Origin: Anaerolineales bacterium
GTDB lineage: Bacteria > Chloroflexota > Anaerolineae > Anaerolineales > Villigracilaceae
Direction of reading: 5' to 3'
Assembly: GCA_016934715.1 (NCBI GenBank)
Contig: JAFGSI010000082.1
Location: forward strand, 1-39,780
DNA length: 39,780 nucleotides
Shown here: piece after piece, positions 1 to 8,038 of the stretch
Layout: each line of letters opens with the position of its first letter
How positions within the stretch are numbered: the first letter of the stretch is position 1
Position numbers and translations under genes: made by a program
Notes under the pieces: model-generated
Seen by the model: only the letters and a program-made list of their open reading frames with translations
The model's database searches: none
What the model was told of the DNA's origin: nothing

Positions 1-4
1 CTTA

Positions 5-154
5 TTATAGAAATTGGGGATCCTCTTCGATGCCCATCCTCATGGTCGTATTTCCGGCACACACCAGATCCCGCCGCTGGCGCGTCTGGTGGAAAAGCGC
101 ACCCAGGTACTCCACCGGAGGCGGTGCTGGGTACCTGCCCAGCCCTACTCCCAT
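5..154 (-). CDS. possible small ORF, 49 aa, function unknown
   Basis: An ATG frame on the minus strand begins 25 bases after the mrfB-like stop and ends in TAA at the window edge. The product would be proline-rich near its N-terminus, with no membrane segment and no domain I recognise. Third-position GC is lower than in the neighbouring genes and there is no convincing ribosome binding site. It could be a real small gene co-transcribed with the exonuclease, or simply an open stretch in intergenic DNA. The first 179 bases hold nothing else that I can identify. Confidence 0.18.
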   Translation of the reverse strand: MGVGLGRYPAPPPVEYLGALFHQTRQRRDLVCAGNTTMRMGIEEDPQFL

Positions 155-179
155 TTATTCTGTGATACCCGGAGCGCAT

Positions 180-1430
180 TCATCTCGTCTTGCCACCTTT
201 CGTCTCCAGTCGCGCATGGCGGTGCCGGAGTTCCTCCATCCAGTGATTGTATTCGTAACGCGGAATGTCCAGTTCGCCGATGCGTTCCATTGCCCGGCGT
301 GTCCATTCAAGGGCGGCACCCACATCGCGGACCCGGTGCTCGTAATACTTGGCCAGCTCGACATGAGCATAGACATGGCCCTGACCGGCGGCCTGTTTCC
401 ACAACCGGACAGCCGTCTCCAGATCGCCGCGACGGCGCTGCAGGGCTGACAGGCGTTGGACGGCTGCCCAGAAGTCGGCCTCGGCGAGTTCGGACTCCAG
501 GCCGCGCTCGTAGAGCCGGGCTGCCAGGTCCCAGTTGCTCAGGCTCTCGAACAGCTTCGCCAGGGCAACGAAGTCCAGGGCATGCTGGACACGCCCGTCG
601 AACGGGTCATCGAGCAGGGCGGCCATGTGATTGAGCAGGGCGGCCATGGCGACCACGTCCATGGCGTTGTGGTAGAAGACGCCCTTGAGCGGGGTGGCAT
701 CGCCGCTGCGCAGGTAGTCAAAGTAGATGTAAGGGATCTCATAGCCAGGGACCTCCTCGCTGCCGCGCGGCGCCATCAGGATGTTCTCCTCCAAGTATTT
801 CAACGCCCGGCTGGGCAGACGGTCCCGCCACAATCGACGGGCCAATGGCAGGAGATCCAGATGCAAAAAATTTTCGAACGGGTTGGGGATGGAGTGCATG
901 GTGTAGCGTGTGGCCAGCAGGGGCGCGTCAAAGGCCTTGCCGTTGAAGGTCACCAGCGCCTGGCAGGGCGCCAGATAACCCACCAGGGCCTCCAGCAGGG
1001 CCGGCTCCTCGGACGGGTCGCGCATGAAAAAGATCGAGGTGCGGAAGACATCGCGGTCGAAACGGCCGACGCCGACCATGAAGGCATATGTCCCGGTGCC
1101 TCCGGCCAGACCGGAGGTCTCCGTATCGAGGAAGGCCAGGGCCTCGACCGGCATCTCGAGCAGGCGCGGGTCCCCGGACCAGGCAGCGATGCCCGCCAGC
1201 GAGGCGGTGAGCGGCAGGGGCGCCTGGCCGTGCCGGTAGTTCGCATCCCAGGCCTGCTCGACGACGAAGGCCTCGCCGCGACGCCCGGCGACAAAGTGCC
1301 CTTCGACAACAGCCTGGATGGGAGTCCTGACCCCCGGCGCCTGGCCCGCAGGCTCCAGGTCCGTGACGCCCGTCTTAACGCCCAGCGCCTTGAGTTTGTC
1401 GGCCAGGGAGGGTCTCTTCGCGTTTGCCAT
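180..1430 (-). CDS. mrfB: MrfB/YprB-like DEDDh exonuclease with TPR-like C-terminus
   Basis: This 416-residue protein has an RNase H-like 3'-5' exonuclease core. Asp102 and Glu104 form the DxE motif (FLDTETSGL), Asp168 lies in FNGKAFD, and His254 and Asp258 form the HxxxD motif (YHNAMD), giving a complete DEDDh set. Residues from about 275 onward are helical, TPR/Sel1-like repeats, as in Bacillus YprB (MrfB). MrfB works with the helicase MrfA in repair of mitomycin-type adducts, and an MrfA homologue lies at 9412-12003 on the same strand. The ATG at 1430 has a short GAGG just upstream, and a perfect TATAAT on the minus strand ends eight bases before it, so the transcript may have almost no leader. 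The role in adduct repair is inferred from the family; the nuclease fold and residues are visible. Confidence 0.85.
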   Translation of the reverse strand: MANAKRPSLADKLKALGVKTGVTDLEPAGQAPGVRTPIQAVVEGHFVAGRRGEAFVVEQAWDANYRHGQAPLPLTASLAGIAAWSGDPRLLEMPVEALAFLDTETSGLAGGTGTYAFMVGVGRFDRDVFRTSIFFMRDPSEEPALLEALVGYLAPCQALVTFNGKAFDAPLLATRYTMHSIPNPFENFLHLDLLPLARRLWRDRLPSRALKYLEENILMAPRGSEEVPGYEIPYIYFDYLRSGDATPLKGVFYHNAMDVVAMAALLNHMAALLDDPFDGRVQHALDFVALAKLFESLSNWDLAARLYERGLESELAEADFWAAVQRLSALQRRRGDLETAVRLWKQAAGQGHVYAHVELAKYYEHRVRDVGAALEWTRRAMERIGELDIPRYEYNHWMEELRHRHARLETKGGKTR

Positions 1431-1438
1431 GAGCCTCG

Positions 1439-1444
1439 ATTATA
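1439..1444 (-). promoter_or_regulatory. -10 box of the mrfB-like gene
   Basis: A perfect TATAAT on the minus strand lies eight bases before the ATG at 1430. No good -35 hexamer is visible at 16-18 bases upstream. If it is used, transcription would start at or within a few bases of the start codon. Confidence 0.4.
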
Positions 1445-1490
1445 ACGTTAAGGCAATGTTAAATAGCGAGGAGAAACTCCCTTTCTGGGG

Positions 1491-1496
1491 TATTAT
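1491..1496 (+). promoter_or_regulatory. candidate -10 box for the MFS operon
   Basis: TATTAT precedes the first transporter start by 32 bases. No clear -35 hexamer is present. A small inverted repeat, GGAGAAACTCC, sits at about 1470-1480, immediately upstream. This is the only promoter-like element seen before the three-gene transporter operon. Confidence 0.3.
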
Positions 1497-1528
1497 TCTA
1501 CGGAACCTGCTATGTCGAGGAGACTCCC

Positions 1529-2971
1529 ATGACCGACGCCGCCCTGGCCAAAGAGAAGAGTCTTGCGGTCCTTACCAAGCTGGTCTTCGGTTCAGGAGAC
1601 TGGAGCATCGCCACGTTCGGCACGCTGCGCCAGCTCTTCTACGCCATCTTTCTTACCGACGTGGTCGGCCTGGACCCGCGCCTGGCCTCCGTGGCCGCCC
1701 TGCTGGGCATCGTCTGGGATGCGGTCAACGACCCGCTGGTCGGCACGCTCAGCGACCGGGTCCACACCCGCTGGGGCCGCCGGCGCCCGTTCCTGTTCTG
1801 GTTCGCCATCCCATTTGGGATGGCGTTTATGCTTCTTTGGTGGGCGCCGCCGTTCGAGAACCAGTGGCTCCTGACAGCGACGGTTATGCTGGTCTATATG
1901 GTCAGCGACACGCTGCAGACAATGGTCAGCGTACCGCTTTACGCCCTGACGCCCGAGATCACGGGCGACTACGACGAGCGCACCTCCCTGACCGGATACC
2001 GGATGTTCTTCAACCTGGTAGCCTCGCTGGTGGCAGCCGTGGCCGCTCCGGCGGTCGTCGACGCCGCCCTGGCCAACGGGGCAACCCAGCAGCAGGGCTA
2101 CTTCATCGTCTCGGCGATCTTCGGCGGGCTGGCCGTCCTGCCGCTGCTGCTGATCTTCTTCGTGGTGCGCGAGAAACCCCGCCCGCCCGAAGAAACGGAC
2201 AGGGAACATGTCCCATTCCTGGTCATCCTGCGCACCGCCTGGACCAACATCCCCTTCCGCTTCGCCACCGCCCTGTACATGCTCAACTGGATCACCTTCG
2301 ACCTGATCGGCCTGGTGCTGCCCTTCTTCGTCGCCTACTGGGTCGCCAGCGGCGATTTATTGATGAGGGCCCTTGGCCTGCCACTCGAGTCGACCGTCTT
2401 TGCCTTCCTGCTGGTTACCTCAGTGATCGTCCTGCCCTTCTGGGTCTGGCTGGCCAAACGGCTGAGCAAGAACATCGCCTATATCATCGGCATGGTCTTC
2501 TGGGTCGTGGTCCAGCTGTTGATCTTCACCATCCAGCCTGGACAGGTGACCTATATCCTGGTCCTATCGGTGGCGGCGGGCATCTCGGTCGCGACTGCCC
2601 ACGTGCTGCCCGATTCGATCTTCCCCGATGTGATCGAGTGGGCTGAACTGCGCACCGGCCGGCGGCAGGAGGGTATCTACTACGGAGTCAAAAACTTCAT
2701 CCGCAAACTGACCGGGGCACTGGCGATCTTCATCGCCCTGCAGGTCCTCGGTTGGGTCGGTTACCAGGCTCCCCCCGAGGGGGCGACCTTCTTCGTCCAG
2801 TCCCCGGAGACGCTGACCGCCATGCGCATCCTGATCGGACCCTTCGGGGCGTTGCTGCTGCTGAGCGCCATCGTCATCGCCTGGTTCTATCCGCTGACCC
2901 GCGAGCGCCACGAGCGCATCCGGCGTCTGCTGGCCCGCCGTCAAAAGAAGGCTGAAGGCAAACAAAGATGA
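1529..2971 (+). CDS. MFS transporter, GPH (glycoside-pentoside-hexuronide:cation symporter) type, copy 1
   Basis: This 480-residue protein has about twelve hydrophobic segments. It carries the MFS loop motif after the second helix (SDRVHTRWGRRRPF) and the GPH-like PDVIEW...RRQEGIYYG segment in the C-terminal half. The family couples sugar or glycoside uptake to cation flow across the inner membrane; substrate cannot be read from sequence. GAGGAG lies a normal distance before the ATG at 1529. The stop overlaps the next start by four bases (ATGA), so it is translationally coupled to copy 2. It is the first of three tandem paralogues that share long conserved blocks. No glycoside hydrolase lies beside them. 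Confidence 0.88.
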   Translation: MTDAALAKEKSLAVLTKLVFGSGDWSIATFGTLRQLFYAIFLTDVVGLDPRLASVAALLGIVWDAVNDPLVGTLSDRVHTRWGRRRPFLFWFAIPFGMAFMLLWWAPPFENQWLLTATVMLVYMVSDTLQTMVSVPLYALTPEITGDYDERTSLTGYRMFFNLVASLVAAVAAPAVVDAALANGATQQQGYFIVSAIFGGLAVLPLLLIFFVVREKPRPPEETDREHVPFLVILRTAWTNIPFRFATALYMLNWITFDLIGLVLPFFVAYWVASGDLLMRALGLPLESTVFAFLLVTSVIVLPFWVWLAKRLSKNIAYIIGMVFWVVVQLLIFTIQPGQVTYILVLSVAAGISVATAHVLPDSIFPDVIEWAELRTGRRQEGIYYGVKNFIRKLTGALAIFIALQVLGWVGYQAPPEGATFFVQSPETLTAMRILIGPFGALLLLSAIVIAWFYPLTRERHERIRRLLARRQKKAEGKQR

Positions 2972-4395
2972 GCACGGCGGTCATAGAGGCGGGACTGCCT
3001 TTCTGGAAAAAGGTCGCCTACGGCACGGGGGACTGGTCCACCGCCAGCCTGGGCACTCTGCGCCAGGTCTTTTATGCCATCTTCCTGACAGATGTGGTTG
3101 GGCTGGAACCGCGTCTGGCCTCGCTGGTCGCCCTGGTCGGCATCCTGTGGGACGCGGTCAACGACCCGCTGGTCGGGATGCTCAGCGACCGGGTTCGTAC
3201 CCGCTGGGGCCGGCGGCGCCCGTTCCTGCTCTGGTTCGCCATTCCCTACGGAGCCAGTTTTACCCTTTTGTGGTGGGCACCACCGATTCAGAACCAGGTC
3301 CTGCTGGCTGCCGTTGTCTGCCTGGCCTTCATGCTGGCCGACACTCTGCAGACCCTGGTCAGCGTGCCTTTCATGGCCATGCTGCCCGAGATCGCCCCCA
3401 GTTACGACGAGCGCACCACCTTGACCGGGTATCGCATCTTCTTCAACCTGCTCGCCTCACTGGCCACCGCCGTGGCCGCCCCAATCATCATCGACGCCAC
3501 CCTGGCTGCCGGGGCCACCCAGCAGCAGGGCTACCTGCTTGTCGCCGCACTGTTCGGCGGGCTCTCAGCCCTGCCTTTCCTGCTGATCTTCCTCACCATC
3601 CACGAACCGGCCCGGGGCGAAGCCGCCCGGCGAGTCTCCCTCAAGACCGCGGTCCGCACCACCTGGGCCAATATCCCGTTCCGCTTCGCCTCCATCCTGT
3701 ACATGCTGAACTGGATCACCTTCGACCTGATCGGGCTGGCCCTGCCCTTCTACCTGACCTACTGGATTGCCGGCGGGAATCTGCTGCAGACCGCCCTCGG
3801 CCTGCCGCTCGAGTCAACCGTCTTCGCCCTGATCCTGACCACCTCGGTTCTGGTCCTGCCTTTCTGGACCTGGCTGGCGCACAAATTGAGCAAGCGCAGC
3901 GCCTACATTGTCGGAATGGCCTTCTGGGCTGTGGTCCAGCTGCTCATCTTCGGCGTCCAGCCCGGACAGATGACCATGGTGCTGGTGCTCTCCGTGCTGG
4001 CCGGTATCTCCGTTTCGACTGCCCATGTCCTTCCAGACGCCATGTTCCCGGACGTGATCGAATGGGATGAACTGCGCACCCGCCGCCGCCAGGAAGGGAT
4101 CTACTACGGGGTGATGTCCTTCATTCGCAAAGTGGCCGGCGCGCTGGCGATCTTCATCGCCCTGCAGGTGCTCGGCTGGGTTGGCTACCAGACCCCGCCG
4201 CCTGGAGTGACCACATTCAGCCAGCCTGCAGCGACCGTGCTGACCATCCGCTTCCTGATCGGCCCGTTCGGGGCAGTGCTGCTTTTCAGCGCCATCCTGT
4301 TCGCCTGGTTCTACCCACTGACCCGGGAGAAGCATGGACGTATCCGCCGCCTGCTGGACCAGCGCAAACAGAAGCAATTTGCCCATGGCGAATAG
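2968..4395 (+). CDS. MFS transporter, GPH type, copy 2
   Basis: This 475-residue membrane protein is closely similar along its whole length to copy 1. The FYAIFLTDVVGL block, the SDRVRTRWGRRRPF loop and the PDVIEWDELRTRRRQEG segment are all retained, so it is an intact transporter and not a decaying duplicate. It starts inside the stop of copy 1 and overlaps the next gene by 11 bases. The acidic-plus-basic PDVIEWDELRTRR segment is charged differently from copy 1 (AELRTGRR), so the substrates may differ. Family assignment is firm; substrate is unknown. Confidence 0.88.
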   Translation: MSTAVIEAGLPFWKKVAYGTGDWSTASLGTLRQVFYAIFLTDVVGLEPRLASLVALVGILWDAVNDPLVGMLSDRVRTRWGRRRPFLLWFAIPYGASFTLLWWAPPIQNQVLLAAVVCLAFMLADTLQTLVSVPFMAMLPEIAPSYDERTTLTGYRIFFNLLASLATAVAAPIIIDATLAAGATQQQGYLLVAALFGGLSALPFLLIFLTIHEPARGEAARRVSLKTAVRTTWANIPFRFASILYMLNWITFDLIGLALPFYLTYWIAGGNLLQTALGLPLESTVFALILTTSVLVLPFWTWLAHKLSKRSAYIVGMAFWAVVQLLIFGVQPGQMTMVLVLSVLAGISVSTAHVLPDAMFPDVIEWDELRTRRRQEGIYYGVMSFIRKVAGALAIFIALQVLGWVGYQTPPPGVTTFSQPAATVLTIRFLIGPFGAVLLFSAILFAWFYPLTREKHGRIRRLLDQRKQKQFAHGE

Positions 4396-5827
4396 ACTGC
4401 CAGCCTGGAAGAAACTGGTCTACGGCTCGGGGACCTATGGCCTGGCGGCCTTCGGGATGCTGCGCCAGATCTTCTACGCCATCTTCCTTACCGATGTGGT
4501 CGGCCTGGACCCGCGCCTGGCCTCGATCGGCGCCCTGGTGGGCATCTTCTGGGATGCGCTTAATGACCCGCTGGTCGGGCTGCTCAGTGACCGGGTCCAC
4601 TCGCGCTGGGGCCGCCGCCGGCCGTTCCTGCTGTGGTTCACGATCCCCTTCGCCTTCAGTTTCGTCATCCTGTGGTGGGCCCCACCCTGGGAAAGTCAAA
4701 TTGCCCTGGCAGTTTATGTAACCCTGGCCTTCATGCTCAGCGACACGGTCGGGACCCTGATCGCGGTGCCCTACACTGCCATGACCCCCGAACTGACGCC
4801 CGACTACGACGAGCGTACCTCCCTTGCCGGTTACCGCATGTTCTTTCAACTGGCCGCCTCGCTGACCATCGCCATCGCCGCTCCGTCGATCGTCGACACC
4901 GCCCTGCTGAACGGCCTGTCCCAGCAACAGGGCTACCTGATCGTCTCGGGGTTGTTCGGCGCGATCGCTGTCCTACCGCTGATGCTGATCTTCTTCACCA
5001 TCAAGGATGGCGACCGGGAGAAACCCGACGAGTCAGCGCTCGACTTCCTTGCGGCCATGCGCACCACCTGGTCCAACATCCCTTTTCGCTTCGCTGCCTT
5101 CCTGAACATGCTCAACTGGATGGCCGCCGACCTGGTAGCCCTGATCATCCCCTACTACCTGCTCTACTGGATCGCCCGCGGCGACCTGACCGCCAGCGTT
5201 CAACTCCTTGGTCTATCCTTGAGCCTGGAATCCGGCGTTCTGGGCCTGTTGATCCTGACCGCCATCCTGGCGATCCCATTCTGGAGCTGGCTGGCGGCAC
5301 GCCTTAGCAAGCGCGCCACCTACCTGATCGGTGTGACCCCCTGGCTGCTGGGCTACGTGGCCCTGATCTTTGTCCAGCCCGGGCAGGTCAACCTGATGCT
5401 GGCCATCGCCGCCTTCGCCGGGTTGGGACTGGCCACCGGCTATGTCCTGCCGGAGGCCATCTTCCCCGACGTGATCGAGTGGGACGAACTGCTCACCCGC
5501 CGCCGCCAGGAAGGCATCTACTACGGTATCAAAAACTTCTTCCGCAAGATCAGCGGAGCAGTGGCCTTCTTCCTGGCCCTGCAGATGCTCGGCTGGGCCG
5601 GCTACCAGACGCCGCCGGAAGGGGCGCTGAACTTCATGCAGCCCGAAAGTGCCCTGAGGGTGATTCGCTTCCTGGTCGGACCAATGGGCCTGTTCCTGCT
5701 GCTGGGGGCAATGGCCCTGGCAGCCTTCTACCCTCTGAGCCGTGAGCGCCATGCCCGCATCCGCCGCCTGCTGGCCCGCCGGAAGACGCGCGGCGAGGCC
5801 ACCGAGAACACAACTGGCCGAGGGTGA
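4385..5827 (+). CDS. MFS transporter, GPH type, copy 3
   Basis: This 480-residue third paralogue starts at the ATG at 4385, inside the end of copy 2. An in-frame ATG at 4334 would add 17 residues that have no counterpart in the other copies. The FYAIFLTDVVGLDPRLAS block, SDRVHSRWGRRRPF and PDVIEWDELLTRRRQEG are conserved. The central loop (about residues 215-230) and the helices near residues 265-330 differ most from copies 1 and 2, which suggests a more diverged substrate. The gene ends 21 bases before the convergent hydrolase gene, and I see no hairpin terminator in that gap. Confidence 0.88.
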   Translation: MANRLPAWKKLVYGSGTYGLAAFGMLRQIFYAIFLTDVVGLDPRLASIGALVGIFWDALNDPLVGLLSDRVHSRWGRRRPFLLWFTIPFAFSFVILWWAPPWESQIALAVYVTLAFMLSDTVGTLIAVPYTAMTPELTPDYDERTSLAGYRMFFQLAASLTIAIAAPSIVDTALLNGLSQQQGYLIVSGLFGAIAVLPLMLIFFTIKDGDREKPDESALDFLAAMRTTWSNIPFRFAAFLNMLNWMAADLVALIIPYYLLYWIARGDLTASVQLLGLSLSLESGVLGLLILTAILAIPFWSWLAARLSKRATYLIGVTPWLLGYVALIFVQPGQVNLMLAIAAFAGLGLATGYVLPEAIFPDVIEWDELLTRRRQEGIYYGIKNFFRKISGAVAFFLALQMLGWAGYQTPPEGALNFMQPESALRVIRFLVGPMGLFLLLGAMALAAFYPLSRERHARIRRLLARRKTRGEATENTTGRG

Positions 5828-5848
5828 CCCTCGACGCGATCGCTTCCT

Positions 5849-7072
5849 CTACCCCTCAAAAACCTCATCCAGCCAGTCGAAGACGAGGGCGCTCATCAGG
5901 CCCACGTTCTCGCCCATCACATGGTGGCCGGCGCCCTCGTCCAGCGGGCCGACGATCAACTTCTTGCGCGAATCCGGCAGGACCTGCAGGGCATGCTGCT
6001 GCTGGCGGCGGATCTCTGGATTCTGGTGCTCGCCCTCACCGATCAGGATCAGGGTCGGGCAGGCGATCCCGGCCGGGTCGAAGACCACGTCACGGTTTTT
6101 CTCGACCAGCGACCCAAAGTCGCGGCCGTCGAGCCCCCAGCGCCAGGCGATCAATTCGAGCATGCGGATCTGGAACGGCGCCCGCCACTCCGCCAGCCGG
6201 CGCACCAGGCCCTTGATCTTTGGGATGGGCGAATCGAGGAAGATGGTGTGCATGTTGAAGATCATGCTGTTGGCCACGCAGGCCCGGATACGCCGTTCGC
6301 GGGTCGCGGCCCGCGGCACCATGTAGCCGCCGGCGCTGATGCCGTAGGCTGCCAGCCGTTCATGGTCCACATCCGGGCGGGAGAGGGCATAGTCGACGAC
6401 GAACTTCATCGGTGTCTCGAAATCGGAACGGAAGTACATCCCCTGGAACGGCAGGTCGCCCTGGCCCGGCAGGTCGACCGTCATGAAATTGTAGCCGCGC
6501 TTGATCGCCGCCGGGGCGATGAAGTAATACAGGTCCTCGGTGAAAGTCTCCCCGCCGCCGATCATCAGCAGGGTCCGGCGCGGCGTGTTGTCCGCGGCGG
6601 CCTTCTGGAAATAACCCGGTAGAACAGCGCCTTCGAAAGGGACCTCGATCCGTTCGAGCGCAGGTTCCAGCAGTGCGCAGCCTGTCTGGAAGGATTTCCG
6701 CATTGTCGCGACCGTTGGCCTGAACTCCGGGTCGGACGGCCGCATAGAGGCCAGCGCCGCCCGGTAGTAGACCGCCGCCCGCAGCAGAGCCTCCCGCCCG
6801 CTGACGACGTGGCCGGCCCGCAGGGCCGCTTCGCCCCGCTTCCGGACTCGTTCTCCGAGGGCGGTCCATTCACGCTCCCAGCTGTCCGGGTCGCCGTCCT
6901 TGATCCGGGAGGCGGCGTAAAAACTCTCCCCGATCCCCACCCCCCCATGGACAGCGGTGCCCATCAGCAACTGAAAGGCGAAGTCCATGTCGTTGGCCTT
7001 AAAGCGCATGCGGTAGAACTGGCGGTGAGCCTGGAATTCCTGGCCCTGTTCCCTGAACGTCTTCGCTTGCAT
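5849..7072 (-). CDS. alpha/beta hydrolase, DUF1100/FrsA-like
   Basis: This 407-residue protein has a helical N-terminal region of about 150 residues followed by an alpha/beta-hydrolase fold. The nucleophile elbow is YGISAGGYM (Ser about 246), an acidic residue sits in LILIGEGEHQNPE, and the probable catalytic His is in GAGHHVMGE near the C-terminus. This layout matches the DUF1100/FrsA and 2,6-dihydropseudooxynicotine hydrolase group, which cleave C-C or ester bonds. The ATG at 7072 is chosen because AAGGAG lies eight bases before it; an upstream start at 7105 would lie within the promoter region. It is transcribed away from a TetR regulator across a palindrome-rich gap, which suggests TetR control. 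Substrate is not determinable. Confidence 0.82.
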   Translation of the reverse strand: MQAKTFREQGQEFQAHRQFYRMRFKANDMDFAFQLLMGTAVHGGVGIGESFYAASRIKDGDPDSWEREWTALGERVRKRGEAALRAGHVVSGREALLRAAVYYRAALASMRPSDPEFRPTVATMRKSFQTGCALLEPALERIEVPFEGAVLPGYFQKAAADNTPRRTLLMIGGGETFTEDLYYFIAPAAIKRGYNFMTVDLPGQGDLPFQGMYFRSDFETPMKFVVDYALSRPDVDHERLAAYGISAGGYMVPRAATRERRIRACVANSMIFNMHTIFLDSPIPKIKGLVRRLAEWRAPFQIRMLELIAWRWGLDGRDFGSLVEKNRDVVFDPAGIACPTLILIGEGEHQNPEIRRQQQHALQVLPDSRKKLIVGPLDEGAGHHVMGENVGLMSALVFDWLDEVFEG

Positions 7073-7089
7073 TTCTGTTCTCCTTGATA

Positions 7090-7138
7090 GTATACATAAT
7101 GTCATAATATAGACACACTGTCATATTTAGTATATACT
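7090..7138. promoter_or_regulatory. candidate TetR operator region between hydrolase and tetR
   Basis: This AT-rich gap holds two palindromes: GTATAC at 7090-7095 and the perfect ten-base palindrome AGTATATACT at 7129-7138. Between them are two copies of TGTCATA at 7100-7106 and 7119-7125, and TGTC/GACA inverted halves at 7100-7103 and 7112-7115. The region lies between divergent start codons, which is where a TetR repressor usually binds. Which of the symmetric elements is used is not clear. Confidence 0.5.
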
Positions 7139-7212
7139 GTAGGGAATCAGAGAGTCAAGGAACTGCCCCGCTCAATTTCCACCCGCCCTCATGATTGGAC
7201 AGGAGTACAACC

Positions 7213-7833
7213 ATGGACGCCCCCCCGCTCACCCGCCACCAGCGCCGCCGGCTTCTGACCCGCCAGCAGTTGATCCAGGCCGCCGTGGACCTGGTGCTCG
7301 AAAAAGGCTACGAGGCCGTCACCATTCAAGATGTCACCGACCGGGCCGACCTTGGCCGCGGCACCTTCTACATCCATTTCAAGGACAAGGAGGATGTGCT
7401 CTGGGCAGCGATCCAGGACGGCCTGCAGGAGACCGAGGCGGAGGCCCACAGCCAGTTCCAGGACGGCCTCCCGCCGCAGATCGAATATTATGGGTACCTG
7501 AACATCTTCCGCCACGCCGACCGCAACCGGACCCTGTACCGGGTGATGCTCGGCGAACAAGGCTCGGCGGTCCTGACCGGTCGCGTCCAGGCCCACCTGG
7601 CGGCTGAATACGAACGCGATCTCGCCGCCCTGCCGCAGAAGATCTACACCGAGTTCGATGTTCCCACAGAAATCCTGATCCAGGTCGTGACCGGGTCGGT
7701 AATCCAGCTGGTGCGCTGGTGGCTGGAGGTTCACAACGAATACACCCCCGTACAGATGGCCGGCATGCTCTATCAATCTCTGCATCATAAAAAACCGCCA
7801 GCCCGTGTAGGCCCAAGCCCTTTGGTGGATTGA
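7213..7833 (+). CDS. TetR/AcrR family transcriptional regulator
   Basis: This 206-residue protein has an N-terminal helix-turn-helix of TetR type at about residues 15-60 (QLIQAAVDLVLEKGYEAVTIQDV, then GRGTFYIHFKDKEDVLW). The remainder is a helical ligand-binding domain, which is not recognisable at subfamily level. AGGAG at 7201-7205 supports the ATG at 7213; an ATG-like start at 7195 lacks such a site. It is divergent from the alpha/beta hydrolase and probably represses it and itself, releasing when an unknown ligand binds. The next 205 bases before the lipoprotein are AT-richer and contain no gene that I can see. Confidence 0.88.
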   Translation: MDAPPLTRHQRRRLLTRQQLIQAAVDLVLEKGYEAVTIQDVTDRADLGRGTFYIHFKDKEDVLWAAIQDGLQETEAEAHSQFQDGLPPQIEYYGYLNIFRHADRNRTLYRVMLGEQGSAVLTGRVQAHLAAEYERDLAALPQKIYTEFDVPTEILIQVVTGSVIQLVRWWLEVHNEYTPVQMAGMLYQSLHHKKPPARVGPSPLVD

Positions 7834-8038
7834 AAACCCCCGCCACAAAGAATACAATTGATTTACAGAGTACTGCGTAAATATCCGAACCGAAATCGTT
7901 GCTACTACTACCTGCTTCGCAGCGACTTCAGTTCAGCTATTTCTGCAAGAAGCAGTAAGTCTTCCTGCGCGGGAAAGGATCTATCGCCTCACAGAAGCCT
8001 CCTTTCACATTCAAAATATGTAAGTAAGGAGAAAGAAC

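Noticed and set aside
456-1445. Open frame on the plus strand opposite the exonuclease
   Set aside because: The DEDDh motifs of the minus strand explain the region; the plus frame shows no domain.
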